Positions 41,692 to 51,008 of a stretch of DNA of 64,000 nt are shown here, in pieces (the stretch's first letter is position 1; each line of letters starts with the position of its first letter). Both the position numbers and the translations under genes were made by a program. The notes below the pieces were generated by a model. That model saw only the letters and a program-made list of their open reading frames with translations, ran no database searches and was not told where the DNA came from. Location of the stretch: the NCBI RefSeq assembly GCF_018129385.1, contig NZ_JAFCLN010000001.1, forward strand, positions 186,001-250,000. The letters run 5' to 3'. This stretch comes from Bradyrhizobium lablabi. GTDB taxonomy: Bacteria; Pseudomonadota; Alphaproteobacteria; Rhizobiales; Xanthobacteraceae.

Positions 41692-42680
41692 AGCACCACC
41701 TCTTTCTTGGTCGTGCCCTCCGATGCGGTTGCGGGCGTGCTCTTCCGGCGCCGGTCCCGGACCCAGAGCGAACCGATACCTCGTGGCAGGAACAGGATCA
41801 CGCCGAGCAGGAAAACGCCGAGCACGAGCTGCCAGGTGTTGGGCAGATAGAGATTGGAGAACGAGCGCACCAGCTCCAGCGCCATCGAGGCAACGAACAC
41901 GGCAGCCACGCTTTGGTTTCCGGCGAGCACTGCGACGAAGACGAATTCGCCTGATGTGGTCCAGTAGGCGAATTGCGGATCGATATGCCGCTGTGCCATC
42001 AGCGCAAACGCGCCGCTGGCGCCAGCAAAGATCGCGGCAATCACGAAATTGAGCGAGATGATGCGGTTGGCGGAAAGACCGAGATACTCGACGCGCAGAT
42101 TGTTTTCGCGAACGGCGAGACTGGCAAGGCCGAATTCGGACCGAAACAGGATGGTCGCAGCGATGCCGGCAAGGCCAGTCGTGATCACCGATACCGCGTA
42201 CAGCATGAAGTCGGCCTCGCGCGGATCGGAAAAACCAATGCCGAACAAGGTCGGCCGCCCGACGTTGAATCCGTCCGAGCCGCCGAGCGCCGTGGATTTT
42301 ACCAGCGCGCCGTAAAACACCATCGAAAGCGCCAGTGTCAGCATGCCAAAGAAGATGCCGCTGTAGCGGGCAATCAAGGGACCGATCACGAGGCCAAGCA
42401 CGCCGCCGCAGACAGCGCCGATGATCACCTGCGCAACCGCGTCGGTGAGGCCCCAGCCATTGGCGATCAATGCGACGCCATAGCCGCCGGCGGCGTAGAA
42501 CAGGCCTTGGCCGAACGAGATATTGCCGGTCCGCGCCAGCACCACAATACCGAGTGAAATCAGCGCATTGGCAGCGGCAATTGTCGCAAGCGACAAGGTC
42601 CAGGTCGGCAGCAGGCGGCCGAACAGGGTGACGGCCCCGACCAGACCGATCATGACCAGGGGATGCATGCCCTTGTTCAT
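41688..42680 (-). CDS. livM: Liv-type ABC transporter permease, LivM-like
   Basis: A 330-aa permease with about nine hydrophobic helices; the EAA-like region SLAVRENNLRVEYLGLSANR near residue 205 is typical of LivM. A charged C-terminal tail (VRDRRRKSTPATASEGTTKK) follows. The start overlaps the livH stop by one base (TGATG). Confidence 0.87.
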   Translation of the reverse strand: MNKGMHPLVMIGLVGAVTLFGRLLPTWTLSLATIAAANALISLGIVVLARTGNISFGQGLFYAAGGYGVALIANGWGLTDAVAQVIIGAVCGGVLGLVIGPLIARYSGIFFGMLTLALSMVFYGALVKSTALGGSDGFNVGRPTLFGIGFSDPREADFMLYAVSVITTGLAGIAATILFRSEFGLASLAVRENNLRVEYLGLSANRIISLNFVIAAIFAGASGAFALMAQRHIDPQFAYWTTSGEFVFVAVLAGNQSVAAVFVASMALELVRSFSNLYLPNTWQLVLGVFLLGVILFLPRGIGSLWVRDRRRKSTPATASEGTTKKEVVL

Positions 42681-43576
42681 CAGATCCGCCTTGCCGTCTC
42701 GCGCTTGAACAGGCCCTCGGGGCGGAACAGCAGCACCCCCGCCATGATCAGATAGATCATGAATAGTTCGGCCTGTGGCATCAGGTGCACCGAGGCCGCC
42801 CGCGCGAGGCCGACCAGGATCGCGCCCACGGCAGCGCCTTCCACGCTGCCCAATCCCCCAATCACGACAATGGCAAAGCTCAGGATGATCACATCCGAGC
42901 TGAGGCCCGGCTGCATCGATATTTTCGGCGCCGTCAGGGCGCCTGCGAGCGCCGCCAGCAGCACGCCGAAAGCGAACGCGAACGCATAGACGCGGTTCAC
43001 CCGCACGCCCATGCTGACGCTCATTTCCTCATTATGGATCACCGCCAGCACGATCTTGCCCATGATGGTGCGATTGAGGCCGAACCAGATTGCAAAGCCG
43101 ATCGCAGCGGAAATCGGGATCAGGACGAGGTCGTAGCCGACATAGTAGAGCCCGGCGAATTCGAGGTTGCCGAACAGCTCGTAAGGCTGCGTCGCATAGA
43201 TCGGATTGACGCCCCAGATCAGCTTGGTGACATCCTCGAGGATCAGGAACACGGCGTAGGTGACGAGCAACAGCACGACCTCGTCGCGGCCATAAAACAT
43301 CTTCAGGAGACCGCGCTCGAGCAACAGCCCAACGGCCGCGGCAATCAGTGCCACTGCGAATAGCATCGCGACAAATCCGACGCTCGGCGGCAAGCGGTGT
43401 GCCGCAACCAGCGTCACCACGGTGGCCGCGACATAAGCGCCGATGGCGTAAAAGCTGCCATGGGCGATGTTGAGGATCTTCAGCACGCCGAACACCAGCG
43501 TGAGCCCCAGCGCCACGATGAACAGCCAGGAAGCCTGGATCAGGCCGTCAACAATGATGGTCAGGAAGAAATTCAT
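42680..43576 (-). CDS. livH: Liv-type ABC transporter permease, LivH-like
   Basis: A 298-aa permease with eight or so hydrophobic helices. GLTLVFGVLKILNIAHGSFYAIGAY near residue 24 is the LivH signature, and AVIHNEEMSVSMGVRVNRVYA near residue 178 is the ATPase-contact loop. It lies 98 bp after the binding-protein gene and leads the transporter core genes. Confidence 0.88.
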   Translation of the reverse strand: MNFFLTIIVDGLIQASWLFIVALGLTLVFGVLKILNIAHGSFYAIGAYVAATVVTLVAAHRLPPSVGFVAMLFAVALIAAAVGLLLERGLLKMFYGRDEVVLLLVTYAVFLILEDVTKLIWGVNPIYATQPYELFGNLEFAGLYYVGYDLVLIPISAAIGFAIWFGLNRTIMGKIVLAVIHNEEMSVSMGVRVNRVYAFAFAFGVLLAALAGALTAPKISMQPGLSSDVIILSFAIVVIGGLGSVEGAAVGAILVGLARAASVHLMPQAELFMIYLIMAGVLLFRPEGLFKRETARRI

Positions 43577-43674
43577 GGCTGCCAGTTTAGGCGGGAAGTT
43601 GCGGGCAGCAAACAGCGGCGCGAACGCGTCCGTTCGTGCCGCTGCATCGTTGCGTCATCTGCCGCCGGCGCCGA

Positions 43675-44982
43675 TCAATTGCACTTGGCGCCCTGCATGC
43701 CGCCCCTGATCCAGTCCAGCGATTTCACGCCCGGCGGCGGATTGACGCACTCGGCGGGAAAATACTGGATGTCGACAAGGTCGACCCGCTTCAGGTCCGG
43801 ATTGTACTTGGTGCGGCCGAAGCCAATCGACTGGATCGCCTGGTGGCCGTCTGCCAGCTTCATCTGGACCAGGCCGCCGGGAGTTTGCCATTCGAGGCCG
43901 GTCATGGCGGCGACCAGTTCGTCCGTGGACGGCTTCTTGCCGCCGTTCTTTGCCATCGCCTTTTCGACCGCGGCCTTCAGTCCGAGGATCGCCTGCGTCA
44001 TGCGATAGGCCGCCTGCACCGGATAAACGCCGTTGGCGCCTTCATACCCCTTGAAGAACCAATCGTTCAGCGGCGACTTCTGCGACATCAAGCCGTAGGC
44101 GCCGCGCGCACCGATGATGGTGCCGTCTGGCATCTTGTCGCCGAGCGGCGGCAGCACGTGGTCGGCCGCGCTGAACACGAGCTGGCTGCGTTTAGGCAGG
44201 CCGCGCGGTGATGCCTGTAGGATGAAGGACTGCAAGTCGCCGCCCCACAGGCTCGAATAGACCACGTCCGACCCGGCACTCACCAGCGCTGAGATTTCGG
44301 TGCCGTATTGACCGGCGCCGAATTTCGGCAGCAGATCGGTCACGAGCTTCGCATTGGGATAGAGCTGCCCGGCTGCGGCGACGAAGTCGGCCCGGCTGTC
44401 TTGTCCCCAGGCGTAATCCTGGTTGATCGCCGAGAGGGTCTCCATCTTGACGTTCTTGGCTTTCATGTAGCGGATCAGGCCAACGTTATCCATTGTGGCA
44501 TGTGCGGCCGTACGGAACACGTAGTTGTACTTGCCTTCCTCGAAGATGCGCGGCGTGCCGCAATCCATCAGCACCAGCATCTTCTTCAGCTCTTCGGCGA
44601 TCGGCGCCACGGCAAGACAGTCGCCTGAGCTGATATAACCGAGCACGGCGTCGACATTATCGCGCTGATACAGGTTACGCAGTTCTTGTACCTGCTTGGT
44701 GGCGCCGCCGTTCTCATCGATGATGATGGGCTCGATCTTCATGCCGCCGAACCCGACTTTTTCGTAAGGCGAGGGGGCGCCACCCTTGTTCAATTGATCG
44801 ATGACGAATGTTCCGCCGTTGCGGGCCGGGACGCCAAAACTGTCGGCGGCGGGTCCGGACAGGAATGTCACGATACCGAGCTTGAAGGTTTCCTGCGCAG
44901 ATGCGGGAGCGGCGAGAGCCAGTGATATGGCGGCCGCAGATGCAAGCGTGACAGCGCGGCGAGCCCGCGAAAGACGGTTCAT
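43675..44982 (-). CDS. Liv-type ABC transporter substrate-binding protein
   Basis: A 435-aa periplasmic protein with signal peptide (cut after APASAQE) and the Leu-binding fold start KLGIVTFLSGPAADSFGVPARNG. The ligand-site segment VDAVLGYISSGDCLAVAP departs from classical LivK, pointing to a different ligand. It is the first gene of the transporter operon, which reads away from the cyclase gene. Confidence 0.87.
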   Translation of the reverse strand: MNRLSRARRAVTLASAAAISLALAAPASAQETFKLGIVTFLSGPAADSFGVPARNGGTFVIDQLNKGGAPSPYEKVGFGGMKIEPIIIDENGGATKQVQELRNLYQRDNVDAVLGYISSGDCLAVAPIAEELKKMLVLMDCGTPRIFEEGKYNYVFRTAAHATMDNVGLIRYMKAKNVKMETLSAINQDYAWGQDSRADFVAAAGQLYPNAKLVTDLLPKFGAGQYGTEISALVSAGSDVVYSSLWGGDLQSFILQASPRGLPKRSQLVFSAADHVLPPLGDKMPDGTIIGARGAYGLMSQKSPLNDWFFKGYEGANGVYPVQAAYRMTQAILGLKAAVEKAMAKNGGKKPSTDELVAAMTGLEWQTPGGLVQMKLADGHQAIQSIGFGRTKYNPDLKRVDLVDIQYFPAECVNPPPGVKSLDWIRGGMQGAKCN

Positions 44983-45131
44983 GATCTCCTCCCCATGTTG
45001 TGGCCCTGCGGTTTGGCCGCTGGCCGTTCCCGCGCAGGCTGATCCGGCGTCGGAATTTTAAGGGGAGTTTAGGCGGCCTTTTTCCGCGCGTCTATGGAAG
45101 CCATCGTCGCAGACTTGCGTCTACAAGTCAT

Positions 45132-45908
45132 CTAGCCGTCGAGAATGGCGACCGCCCGGGTCCATCCGGCGGAGGCCCGTTCGATCTTCACCGGGAAGCA
45201 TGACACCATGAAGCCCGTCGAGGGCAGCAGTTCGAGATTGTGCAACTTTTCGATGTGGCAGTAGCCGATATGCCGTCCGGCCTTGTGGCCTTCCCAGATC
45301 AGGCTGGCATCCCTGGTCTCTGCATACTTTTTCGCGGTGTAGACGAATGGCGCATCCCAGCTCCAGCCGTCGATGCCCGTTAGCCGCACGCCGCGCTCCA
45401 GAAGATACATCGTTGACTCGTATCCCATGCCGCAGCCTGAGGTGACGTAGTCCTGCCGGCCGTACTTGGCGCCCGCGCTGGTGTTGACGACGACGATCTC
45501 CAGCGGCGATAGCGTGTGGCCAATGCGCTTCAGCTCCGCCTCGACGTCCTTGGCGGTGGCGACATAGCCGTCCGGGAAATGCCGGAAGTCAAGCTTTACG
45601 GCCGGTTGCAGGCACCATTCCAGCGGCACTTCGTCGATCGTCCATGACCGCTCGCCGTGGTTCATGGTGGGATGAAAGTGCCAGGGCGCGTCGAGATGTG
45701 TGCCGTTGTGGGTCGAGAGCTGCACCTGTTCGACCGCCCAGCCCTGGCCGTCAGGCAAATCCTCCGCCTTCAATCCCTCAAAGAATTGCAGCATGCGCGG
45801 CAGGCCTTGCTGATGATCGATGTATTGAATCGTCGGGTGCCCGCCCGGCGGATCGGCCGGCACGTCGTTTTGCAGCGGCACCGAAATGTCGATCAATTTG
45901 CGCGCCAT
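45132..45908 (-). CDS. Cyclase family protein (kynurenine-formamidase-like)
   Basis: A 258-aa metallohydrolase of the cyclase family. The metal-binding signature STHNGTHLDAPWHFHP (HxGTHxDxPxH) lies near residue 66; further metal or catalytic residues occur in the region GYCHIEKLHNLELLP. Members hydrolyse amides or lactones. I chose ATG 45908 behind an AAGGAA site. It lies between an FAH-family gene and the Liv-type operon on the same strand, suggesting one catabolic unit for an aromatic or cyclic compound. Confidence 0.85.
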   Translation of the reverse strand: MARKLIDISVPLQNDVPADPPGGHPTIQYIDHQQGLPRMLQFFEGLKAEDLPDGQGWAVEQVQLSTHNGTHLDAPWHFHPTMNHGERSWTIDEVPLEWCLQPAVKLDFRHFPDGYVATAKDVEAELKRIGHTLSPLEIVVVNTSAGAKYGRQDYVTSGCGMGYESTMYLLERGVRLTGIDGWSWDAPFVYTAKKYAETRDASLIWEGHKAGRHIGYCHIEKLHNLELLPSTGFMVSCFPVKIERASAGWTRAVAILDG

Positions 45909-45954
45909 CGCGTATTCCTTCCCGGATACTTTCTTCTGATTGTGCTCTAACGGG

Positions 45955-46944
45955 TCAGGCGCTCTGCCGTTCAACCCTGTTCTTCAAGATTCCGATCTTC
46001 TCGACTTCGAGCTCGATGGTGTCGCCGTGCTCCAGGTACCATCCGAGCTCCAGCCCGCAGCCATTGCCGACGGTGCCCGATCCGATGAATTCACCCGGCA
46101 TCAGCGTTTCATCCTTGGTGACGTGTTCGATGATCTCCTCGAACGAAAACAGCATGCCCTCCGAAATACCTCGCGAGCGCATCTCGCCGTTCACACGCGC
46201 TTCCATCTTCAGCTTGTAGGGATCGCCGATCTCATCCGGCGTCACGATCCAGGGTCCCATCACATTCCCGCCGTCAAAGCTCTTGCCCTTGGCCGGCCCC
46301 AGCCGGCCATCCATCTCGATACGCTGTGCATCGCGGGCGGAGAAATCGTTGAAGATCGTGTAGCCGAAAATATGGTCCTTGGCCTTAGCTGCGGAAATAT
46401 TGGCACCCCTGTTCTTCGTGACGATGCCGAATTCGAGCTCATAGTCCATCACCTGACTGTAACGCGGCCATTTCACGGTCGTGTTGGTGCCGCGCACGCT
46501 GAAGCGGTTGGTGATGTAGTAGATCGGCTGCTTGCGGTAGACCTCCGGTAATTCTCCCAGCGGCTCCGCATCGATCCGCGCCAGTTCGGCCATGTCGTTT
46601 TTGGCGCGCGCCGCGAGCTTGAGCTGTCCGCGCGGCGCTTGCAGGATGTGCAGCGGAAACGACATGCCGTCGCGCATCTGCCGCGGCTCGGGCACCGGCG
46701 CGAGGATGTCCACGCTGGCAACATTCTCGGACAGCGTCTCGTCCTTGCCGTGCTTTTCGAACAGGCGGCTGGCTTGATCGAGCGCCGAGGGACCGGCATC
46801 GATCAGCGACAGCATCGATGCGAAGGCTGGGTTGCTGCCGCCGTCGCGCCCTGCCGCCCTGGCTAGATCGAACAGCCGGGCATCCCCATCGTGTACCATC
46901 CCGATTTTTTCCCCGCCATCCGATCGAAATGTCGCCAGTTTCAT
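45955..46944 (-). CDS. Fumarylacetoacetate hydrolase family protein
   Basis: A 329-aa protein with an N-terminal extension (residues 1-90) and the FAH core: YELEFGIVTKNRGANIS near residue 167, IFGYTIFNDFSARDAQR near 190, FDGGNVMGPWIVTP near 223 and TLMPGEFIGSGTVGNGCG near 285, containing the acidic metal ligands. The family cleaves C-C bonds of 1,3-dicarbonyl ring products. It is divergent from the ABC binding protein at 47036 across a 91-bp spacer with two palindromes. Confidence 0.87.
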   Translation of the reverse strand: MKLATFRSDGGEKIGMVHDGDARLFDLARAAGRDGGSNPAFASMLSLIDAGPSALDQASRLFEKHGKDETLSENVASVDILAPVPEPRQMRDGMSFPLHILQAPRGQLKLAARAKNDMAELARIDAEPLGELPEVYRKQPIYYITNRFSVRGTNTTVKWPRYSQVMDYELEFGIVTKNRGANISAAKAKDHIFGYTIFNDFSARDAQRIEMDGRLGPAKGKSFDGGNVMGPWIVTPDEIGDPYKLKMEARVNGEMRSRGISEGMLFSFEEIIEHVTKDETLMPGEFIGSGTVGNGCGLELGWYLEHGDTIELEVEKIGILKNRVERQSA

Positions 46945-47035
46945 GGCCGCCCCCTTGTGATTTCCTAAAATATATGATCATTAAAAATATCGATAAACAA
47001 GAGGCGATGGGAAATATCGCACGGGGAGGCGTGAA
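46945..47035. promoter_or_regulatory. Divergent promoter region with two 8-bp palindromes
   Basis: ATGATCAT (46974-46981) and TATCGATA (46988-46995) are 14 bp apart in an AT-rich patch between divergent genes. They may serve as sites for the GntR-type regulator encoded at 47978. This is positional evidence only. Confidence 0.4.
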
Positions 47036-47962
47036 ATGACCAGATTGTTGGCGGCCGCGGCGACAGCCGCTCTCTTGTCGGCCGGGCCCGCTTTCGCCCA
47101 GAACAAGATCCAGATCGGCTGCACCGCGACCTCCGACTGCGCCTCGGCGATGCTCGCGATCGACGAAGGCATCTTCAAGAAGCATGGCATCGAAGCCGAG
47201 ATGGTGCTGATCGGCATCAATTCGAATATCCCGGCTGCCATCCTTTCCAACTCGATCCAGATCGGCGGCCCGACCTCGACGGTGTTCTTGCAGGCCGCTG
47301 ATGGCGGACTGGATCTGGTTGCGGTCGGCGGCGCCTCGGTGATGAGCCCTGTCACCAACAACAATGTGGCCGCCTTCGTTCGCAACGGCATCACCATCAA
47401 CGAGCCCAAGGATTTCGTCGGCAAGAAGGTCGGCGCACCCGGGCTTGGCGCCTTCCTGCATGTTCTGTTCGTGAAGTGGCTGGTCGAGAAGGGGGTCGAT
47501 CCCAGGAAAGTCAATTTCGTCGAGGTGACCTTTCCGACCATGATGGATATCGTGAAGTCGGGCAGCGTCGATGCCGTGCTCACCGGCGAGCCGTTCGTGA
47601 CGCGAATGACGAACGCCGGGCTGGGTACTGTCGGCGCGCGCTATGCGGCCGAGCTTGGCCGCACCGAGCCGATCATCTTCTACGCCGCCTCGCGTGACTG
47701 GGCGAACAGGAACGCCGACACTATCAAGAAATTCCGCGCTGCGATTGCGGAAGCCGCGCCTATCGTCAACAACGATCGCGAGAAGGTGTCCGTATCGATC
47801 TCGAAATTCACCAAGCAGCCGATCGAACTGGTCAAGGCCACCCCACCGAACCGCTCCGAGCCAGTGCTCAAGCCCGAGCAGCTCGCATGGTGGATCGACA
47901 TCATGTCGTCCCAGAAGATGTTGCAGAGCAAGCTCGATCTCGACAAGCTGATCCTGAAATAG
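47036..47962 (+). CDS. ABC transporter substrate-binding protein, NMT1/taurine-nitrate type
   Basis: A 308-aa protein with signal peptide (cut at AFAQN) and the NMT1-type body (IQIGCTATSDCASAMLAIDEGIFKKHGIEAEMV; NVAAFVRNGITINEPKDFVG). GGGGAGG precedes the ATG. It begins the operon followed by GntR regulator, ATPase and two permeases, which together form an import system. The ligand may be a substrate of the neighbouring molybdenum hydroxylase. Confidence 0.86.
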   Translation: MTRLLAAAATAALLSAGPAFAQNKIQIGCTATSDCASAMLAIDEGIFKKHGIEAEMVLIGINSNIPAAILSNSIQIGGPTSTVFLQAADGGLDLVAVGGASVMSPVTNNNVAAFVRNGITINEPKDFVGKKVGAPGLGAFLHVLFVKWLVEKGVDPRKVNFVEVTFPTMMDIVKSGSVDAVLTGEPFVTRMTNAGLGTVGARYAAELGRTEPIIFYAASRDWANRNADTIKKFRAAIAEAAPIVNNDREKVSVSISKFTKQPIELVKATPPNRSEPVLKPEQLAWWIDIMSSQKMLQSKLDLDKLILK

Positions 47963-47977
47963 CCGGAAGGGGTCGCC

Positions 47978-48670
47978 ATGGCCGCACAGCCGCACCGGAA
48001 GCCGGAAGATGTCTCGGCAGGGGATACGCTGAGCGAACGCGCGGCCATTCTTGTGGAGCAGGACATCATTTCCGGGCAATTGGCGCCCGGCGCGCGGCTC
48101 GGGATTGTCGACCTCGTTAGTCGCTACGATATCGGCGCCACGCCGCTACGCGAGGGCCTGTCGCGGCTGGTATCGCGCGGGTTGATTGTCGGCATCGGTC
48201 AGCGCGGTTTTCGCGTGGCCGAGGTCAGTCGCGAGGATCTGCTCGACATCACGCGGATGCGCACCGTGGTAGAGATGGAGGCCTTGCAGCTCGCGATCAC
48301 CAATGGCGACGACGCTTGGGAAGCGGGCATTTTGGGCACGCTGCACCAGATGCGCCGCTACATCGAGCGTAATGCTGCCGAGTTTCGCGAAGGTGCGCCT
48401 GATTTCGACAAGCTGCACAAGGCGTTCCACACCTCGCTGCTGGCGGCCTGTGGTTCAAGACGGCTGCTGACGGCACATTCCGATCTCTACGATCAGGCTT
48501 ACCGCTATCGCCGCGTCATGATGCGCGGGTTTGACAGCGGCAAGAAATTCGTCGCGGCGCATCAGGGCCTTGCCGATAAAGTACTGGCGCGGGACGTGGC
48601 GGGGGCGCAGGCCATGCTGAGGGGGCACCTCGGATCCACTCTGCAATATGTCTATCCGGACGGAGAATAA
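47978..48670 (+). CDS. GntR-family regulator, FCD class
   Basis: A 230-aa protein. The winged HTH is DLVSRYDIGATPLREGLSRLVSRGLI near residue 50, followed by an FCD effector domain with metal-type histidines (FHTSLLAACGSRRLL; AAHQGLADKVLARD). It lies inside the ABC operon and starts 15 bp after the binding-protein gene; its last base is the first base of the ATPase gene. FCD regulators normally sense an organic acid, consistent with local control of this transporter. Confidence 0.87.
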   Translation: MAAQPHRKPEDVSAGDTLSERAAILVEQDIISGQLAPGARLGIVDLVSRYDIGATPLREGLSRLVSRGLIVGIGQRGFRVAEVSREDLLDITRMRTVVEMEALQLAITNGDDAWEAGILGTLHQMRRYIERNAAEFREGAPDFDKLHKAFHTSLLAACGSRRLLTAHSDLYDQAYRYRRVMMRGFDSGKKFVAAHQGLADKVLARDVAGAQAMLRGHLGSTLQYVYPDGE

Positions 48671-49482
48671 TGGTGGCGTTGTCACTCGTGGTGTCCAGGG
48701 AGGCTAGCGCCAGCAAGTCCGCGCGGCCCCAGATCGCGTTTTCCAATGTCGCGCTCAATCTCGGCGGTAAGGCGATCGTCGAGGATTTGAGCCTGACGGT
48801 CAGGCCCGGTGAATTCCTTTGCATCATCGGCGCGTCCGGTTGCGGCAAGACCACGGCGCTGCGGCTTGCGGCCGGGCTTTATCAGCCGACCAGCGGATCG
48901 GTCGAGTTTGACGGCCAGCCGATGCGTACCCCACGCCGCGACATCGCGATCGTTTTCCAGGATTACGGCAAGGCGCTGCTACCCTGGCGAACCGCTGCCG
49001 GCAACGTCTCGCTGGCGCTGGAAGCCAACAATGTTCCTGTCTCGGAACGCGCGCCTCGCATCGACGCGCTGCTGAAGAAAGTCGGGCTGCCCAACCACGC
49101 CGGCAAATATCCCGCGGAAATGTCCGGCGGCATGCAGCAGCGGTTGCAGATCGCGCGTTGCCTGGCGCAAGATCCCAAGGCGTTACTGATGGACGAGCCC
49201 TTTGGTGCGCTCGATGCGATGACGCGGCAAGGTTTGCAGGATGAGGTGCTGTCGTTGGTCGCCGCTGCAAACATGACCGTCATCTTCGTGACCCACGATC
49301 TGGAAGAGGCGATCTATCTCGGCGATCGCGTTATCGGCCTGTTGCCCAATCCGGGCCGGATCGGTATCGAGCTCACAATCGACCTGCCGCGGCCGCGCGA
49401 TCAACTGACGACGCGCGAGAACCCCGAATTCCTGCGCCTGCGCCGCGAACTTTTCGATTTCATCAAGGCATCCGAAGCGTGA
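48670..49482 (+). CDS. ABC transporter ATP-binding protein, SsuB/TauB type
   Basis: A 270-aa ATPase: Walker A GASGCGKTTALR near residue 58, signature MSGGMQQRLQIARCL near 150, Walker B ALLMDEPFGALDAMTR near 174 and the H-loop in FVTHDLEEA near 210. It is the energiser for the two permeases that follow with 4-bp overlaps. Confidence 0.9.
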   Translation: MVALSLVVSREASASKSARPQIAFSNVALNLGGKAIVEDLSLTVRPGEFLCIIGASGCGKTTALRLAAGLYQPTSGSVEFDGQPMRTPRRDIAIVFQDYGKALLPWRTAAGNVSLALEANNVPVSERAPRIDALLKKVGLPNHAGKYPAEMSGGMQQRLQIARCLAQDPKALLMDEPFGALDAMTRQGLQDEVLSLVAAANMTVIFVTHDLEEAIYLGDRVIGLLPNPGRIGIELTIDLPRPRDQLTTRENPEFLRLRRELFDFIKASEA

Positions 49483-50243
49483 TTCCCGATCGCTTCAAGG
49501 GGCTGGTGTTTCCCGCGGCCGCATTGGCCGCGCTGGAGATATGGGCCCGCTCGGTCGACTTGCATAGTGACTCGCTGGCGCCGCCGAGCGCGATCGCGGC
49601 GGCGTTCGGTTTGGCCATCAGCGACGGCGCGTTCCTGAGCGCCACGCGAGATACTCTGGCATCGGCATTTGCCGGGCTTATTATCGGCGGCGCCATCGGC
49701 TTGGCTTTCGGCATCGCGCTTGGGGTTTTCCAGGTGTTTGACCGGTTGATGGAAGTGACCGTCGAGGCGGTCCGTCCCATTCCATCCATCGCGCTTTTGC
49801 CGATTGCACTGATCGCGCTTGGCTTCGGCTACCGCATGGAGATCGCCATCATCGCCTTCGCCTGCGTATGGCCAATTCTGATCCTCAGCCGGGCCGCGGT
49901 GCAGGAAGTCGAGCCGCGCCTGATGGAAGTTGCCCGGGCCTTGCGCCTGTCACCGGCCGATCGCGTGCGAAAAATCATCATCCCGGCGGCGCTGCCGCGC
50001 ATTTTCGTCGCGTTTCGTCTGGCTGCGGGTATCGCCCTGATCGTGGCCGTGACGGTGGAAATCGCGATAAACCCGATCGGCCTTGGCGCTGCCATCATGG
50101 CCGCACAGCAGGGGCTCCAGCCGGATCTGATGCTGGCCTATCTCGTGTGGATCGGAGTGATCGGTTATGGCCTGAATGCAGGCCTCAATCTGGCGCAGCG
50201 CCACCTGTTCGGACGCGCCGCACTGGTCGGGGATCCGGCATGA
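49479..50243 (+). CDS. ABC transporter permease, SsuC/TauC type (first)
   Basis: A 254-aa membrane protein from GTG. Six helices and the EAA loop LMEVARALRLSPADRVRKIIIPAALP near residue 148. The start overlaps the ATPase stop (GTGA) and the end overlaps the next permease. Confidence 0.86.
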   Translation: MIPDRFKGLVFPAAALAALEIWARSVDLHSDSLAPPSAIAAAFGLAISDGAFLSATRDTLASAFAGLIIGGAIGLAFGIALGVFQVFDRLMEVTVEAVRPIPSIALLPIALIALGFGYRMEIAIIAFACVWPILILSRAAVQEVEPRLMEVARALRLSPADRVRKIIIPAALPRIFVAFRLAAGIALIVAVTVEIAINPIGLGAAIMAAQQGLQPDLMLAYLVWIGVIGYGLNAGLNLAQRHLFGRAALVGDPA

Positions 50244-51007
50244 CGTCGCGCGGGGCGATCTATTGGCGCATCGCCAGTTTTGCCGTCGCCGCCGGCTTTG
50301 TCGGCCTCTGGCAACTGATCGCCGATCTGCGGCTGGTGTCGCCGGTATTTCTCCCGGGGCCCGATCGCGCCTGGGCGTCTCTGGTACGCGGCTTCACGAG
50401 CGGTGACCTCGGCAGCAAGCTGCTCGGGACACTCGAGCACATGGCCTATGGCTGGTTCCTCGCCTCGATCGCCGGGATCGCATTGGGTGCCCTGATTGGC
50501 TCGTCGCGCAGCATGCGCAGCTATATCGCGCCGTCGCTTGAATTCCTTCGTCCACTGCCGGTGTCGGCGATCATTCCAGTCGCCATCGCTCTGTTCGGGC
50601 TTACGCAGGGCATGGCGCTGTTCGTGATCGCCTTCGGAGCGATCTGGCCGATGCTGCTGGCGACTATTCACGGTTTTGCCGCCGTCGAGCCGCGACTCTA
50701 CGAGGTGGCTCGTTCGTTGCACATGTCGCGGCTCGCCGTCATCTTCAAGATCGCGTTGCCATCGGCGGCCCCCGACATCCTCGCCGGCATGCGGCTCAGT
50801 CTCACCGTGGCGCTGATCCTGTCGGTGGTCTGCGAAATCCTCGCAGGCCTCGATGGCCTTGGCCACTCCGTGCTGCTGTCCGCCCGCGCGTTCCGCTCGG
50901 CGGACTTATTCGCCGGTGTGATCCTGCTCGGTATGATCGGTTATCTGACGTCGCTGATGATGTCGTTCGCGGAAGCGCGGATCCTCAGGTATCGCCGCAG
51001 AAGCTGA
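50240..51007 (+). CDS. ABC transporter permease, SsuC/TauC type (second)
   Basis: A 255-aa permease from the ATG at 50240, which overlaps the stop of the previous permease; a much longer open frame upstream is only a shadow of that gene. EAA loop LYEVARSLHMSRLAVIFKIALPSAAP near residue 155. Two distinct permeases with one ATPase suggest a heterodimeric channel. It ends one base before the convergent ModA-like gene. Confidence 0.85.
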   Translation: MTSRGAIYWRIASFAVAAGFVGLWQLIADLRLVSPVFLPGPDRAWASLVRGFTSGDLGSKLLGTLEHMAYGWFLASIAGIALGALIGSSRSMRSYIAPSLEFLRPLPVSAIIPVAIALFGLTQGMALFVIAFGAIWPMLLATIHGFAAVEPRLYEVARSLHMSRLAVIFKIALPSAAPDILAGMRLSLTVALILSVVCEILAGLDGLGHSVLLSARAFRSADLFAGVILLGMIGYLTSLMMSFAEARILRYRRRS

Positions 51008-51008
51008 C

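Noticed and set aside
46439..48079. 546-codon minus-strand open frame
   Set aside because: It lies opposite the ABC binding protein and overlaps the FAH gene in another frame; Arg/His/Gly-rich composition typical of high-GC shadow frames.
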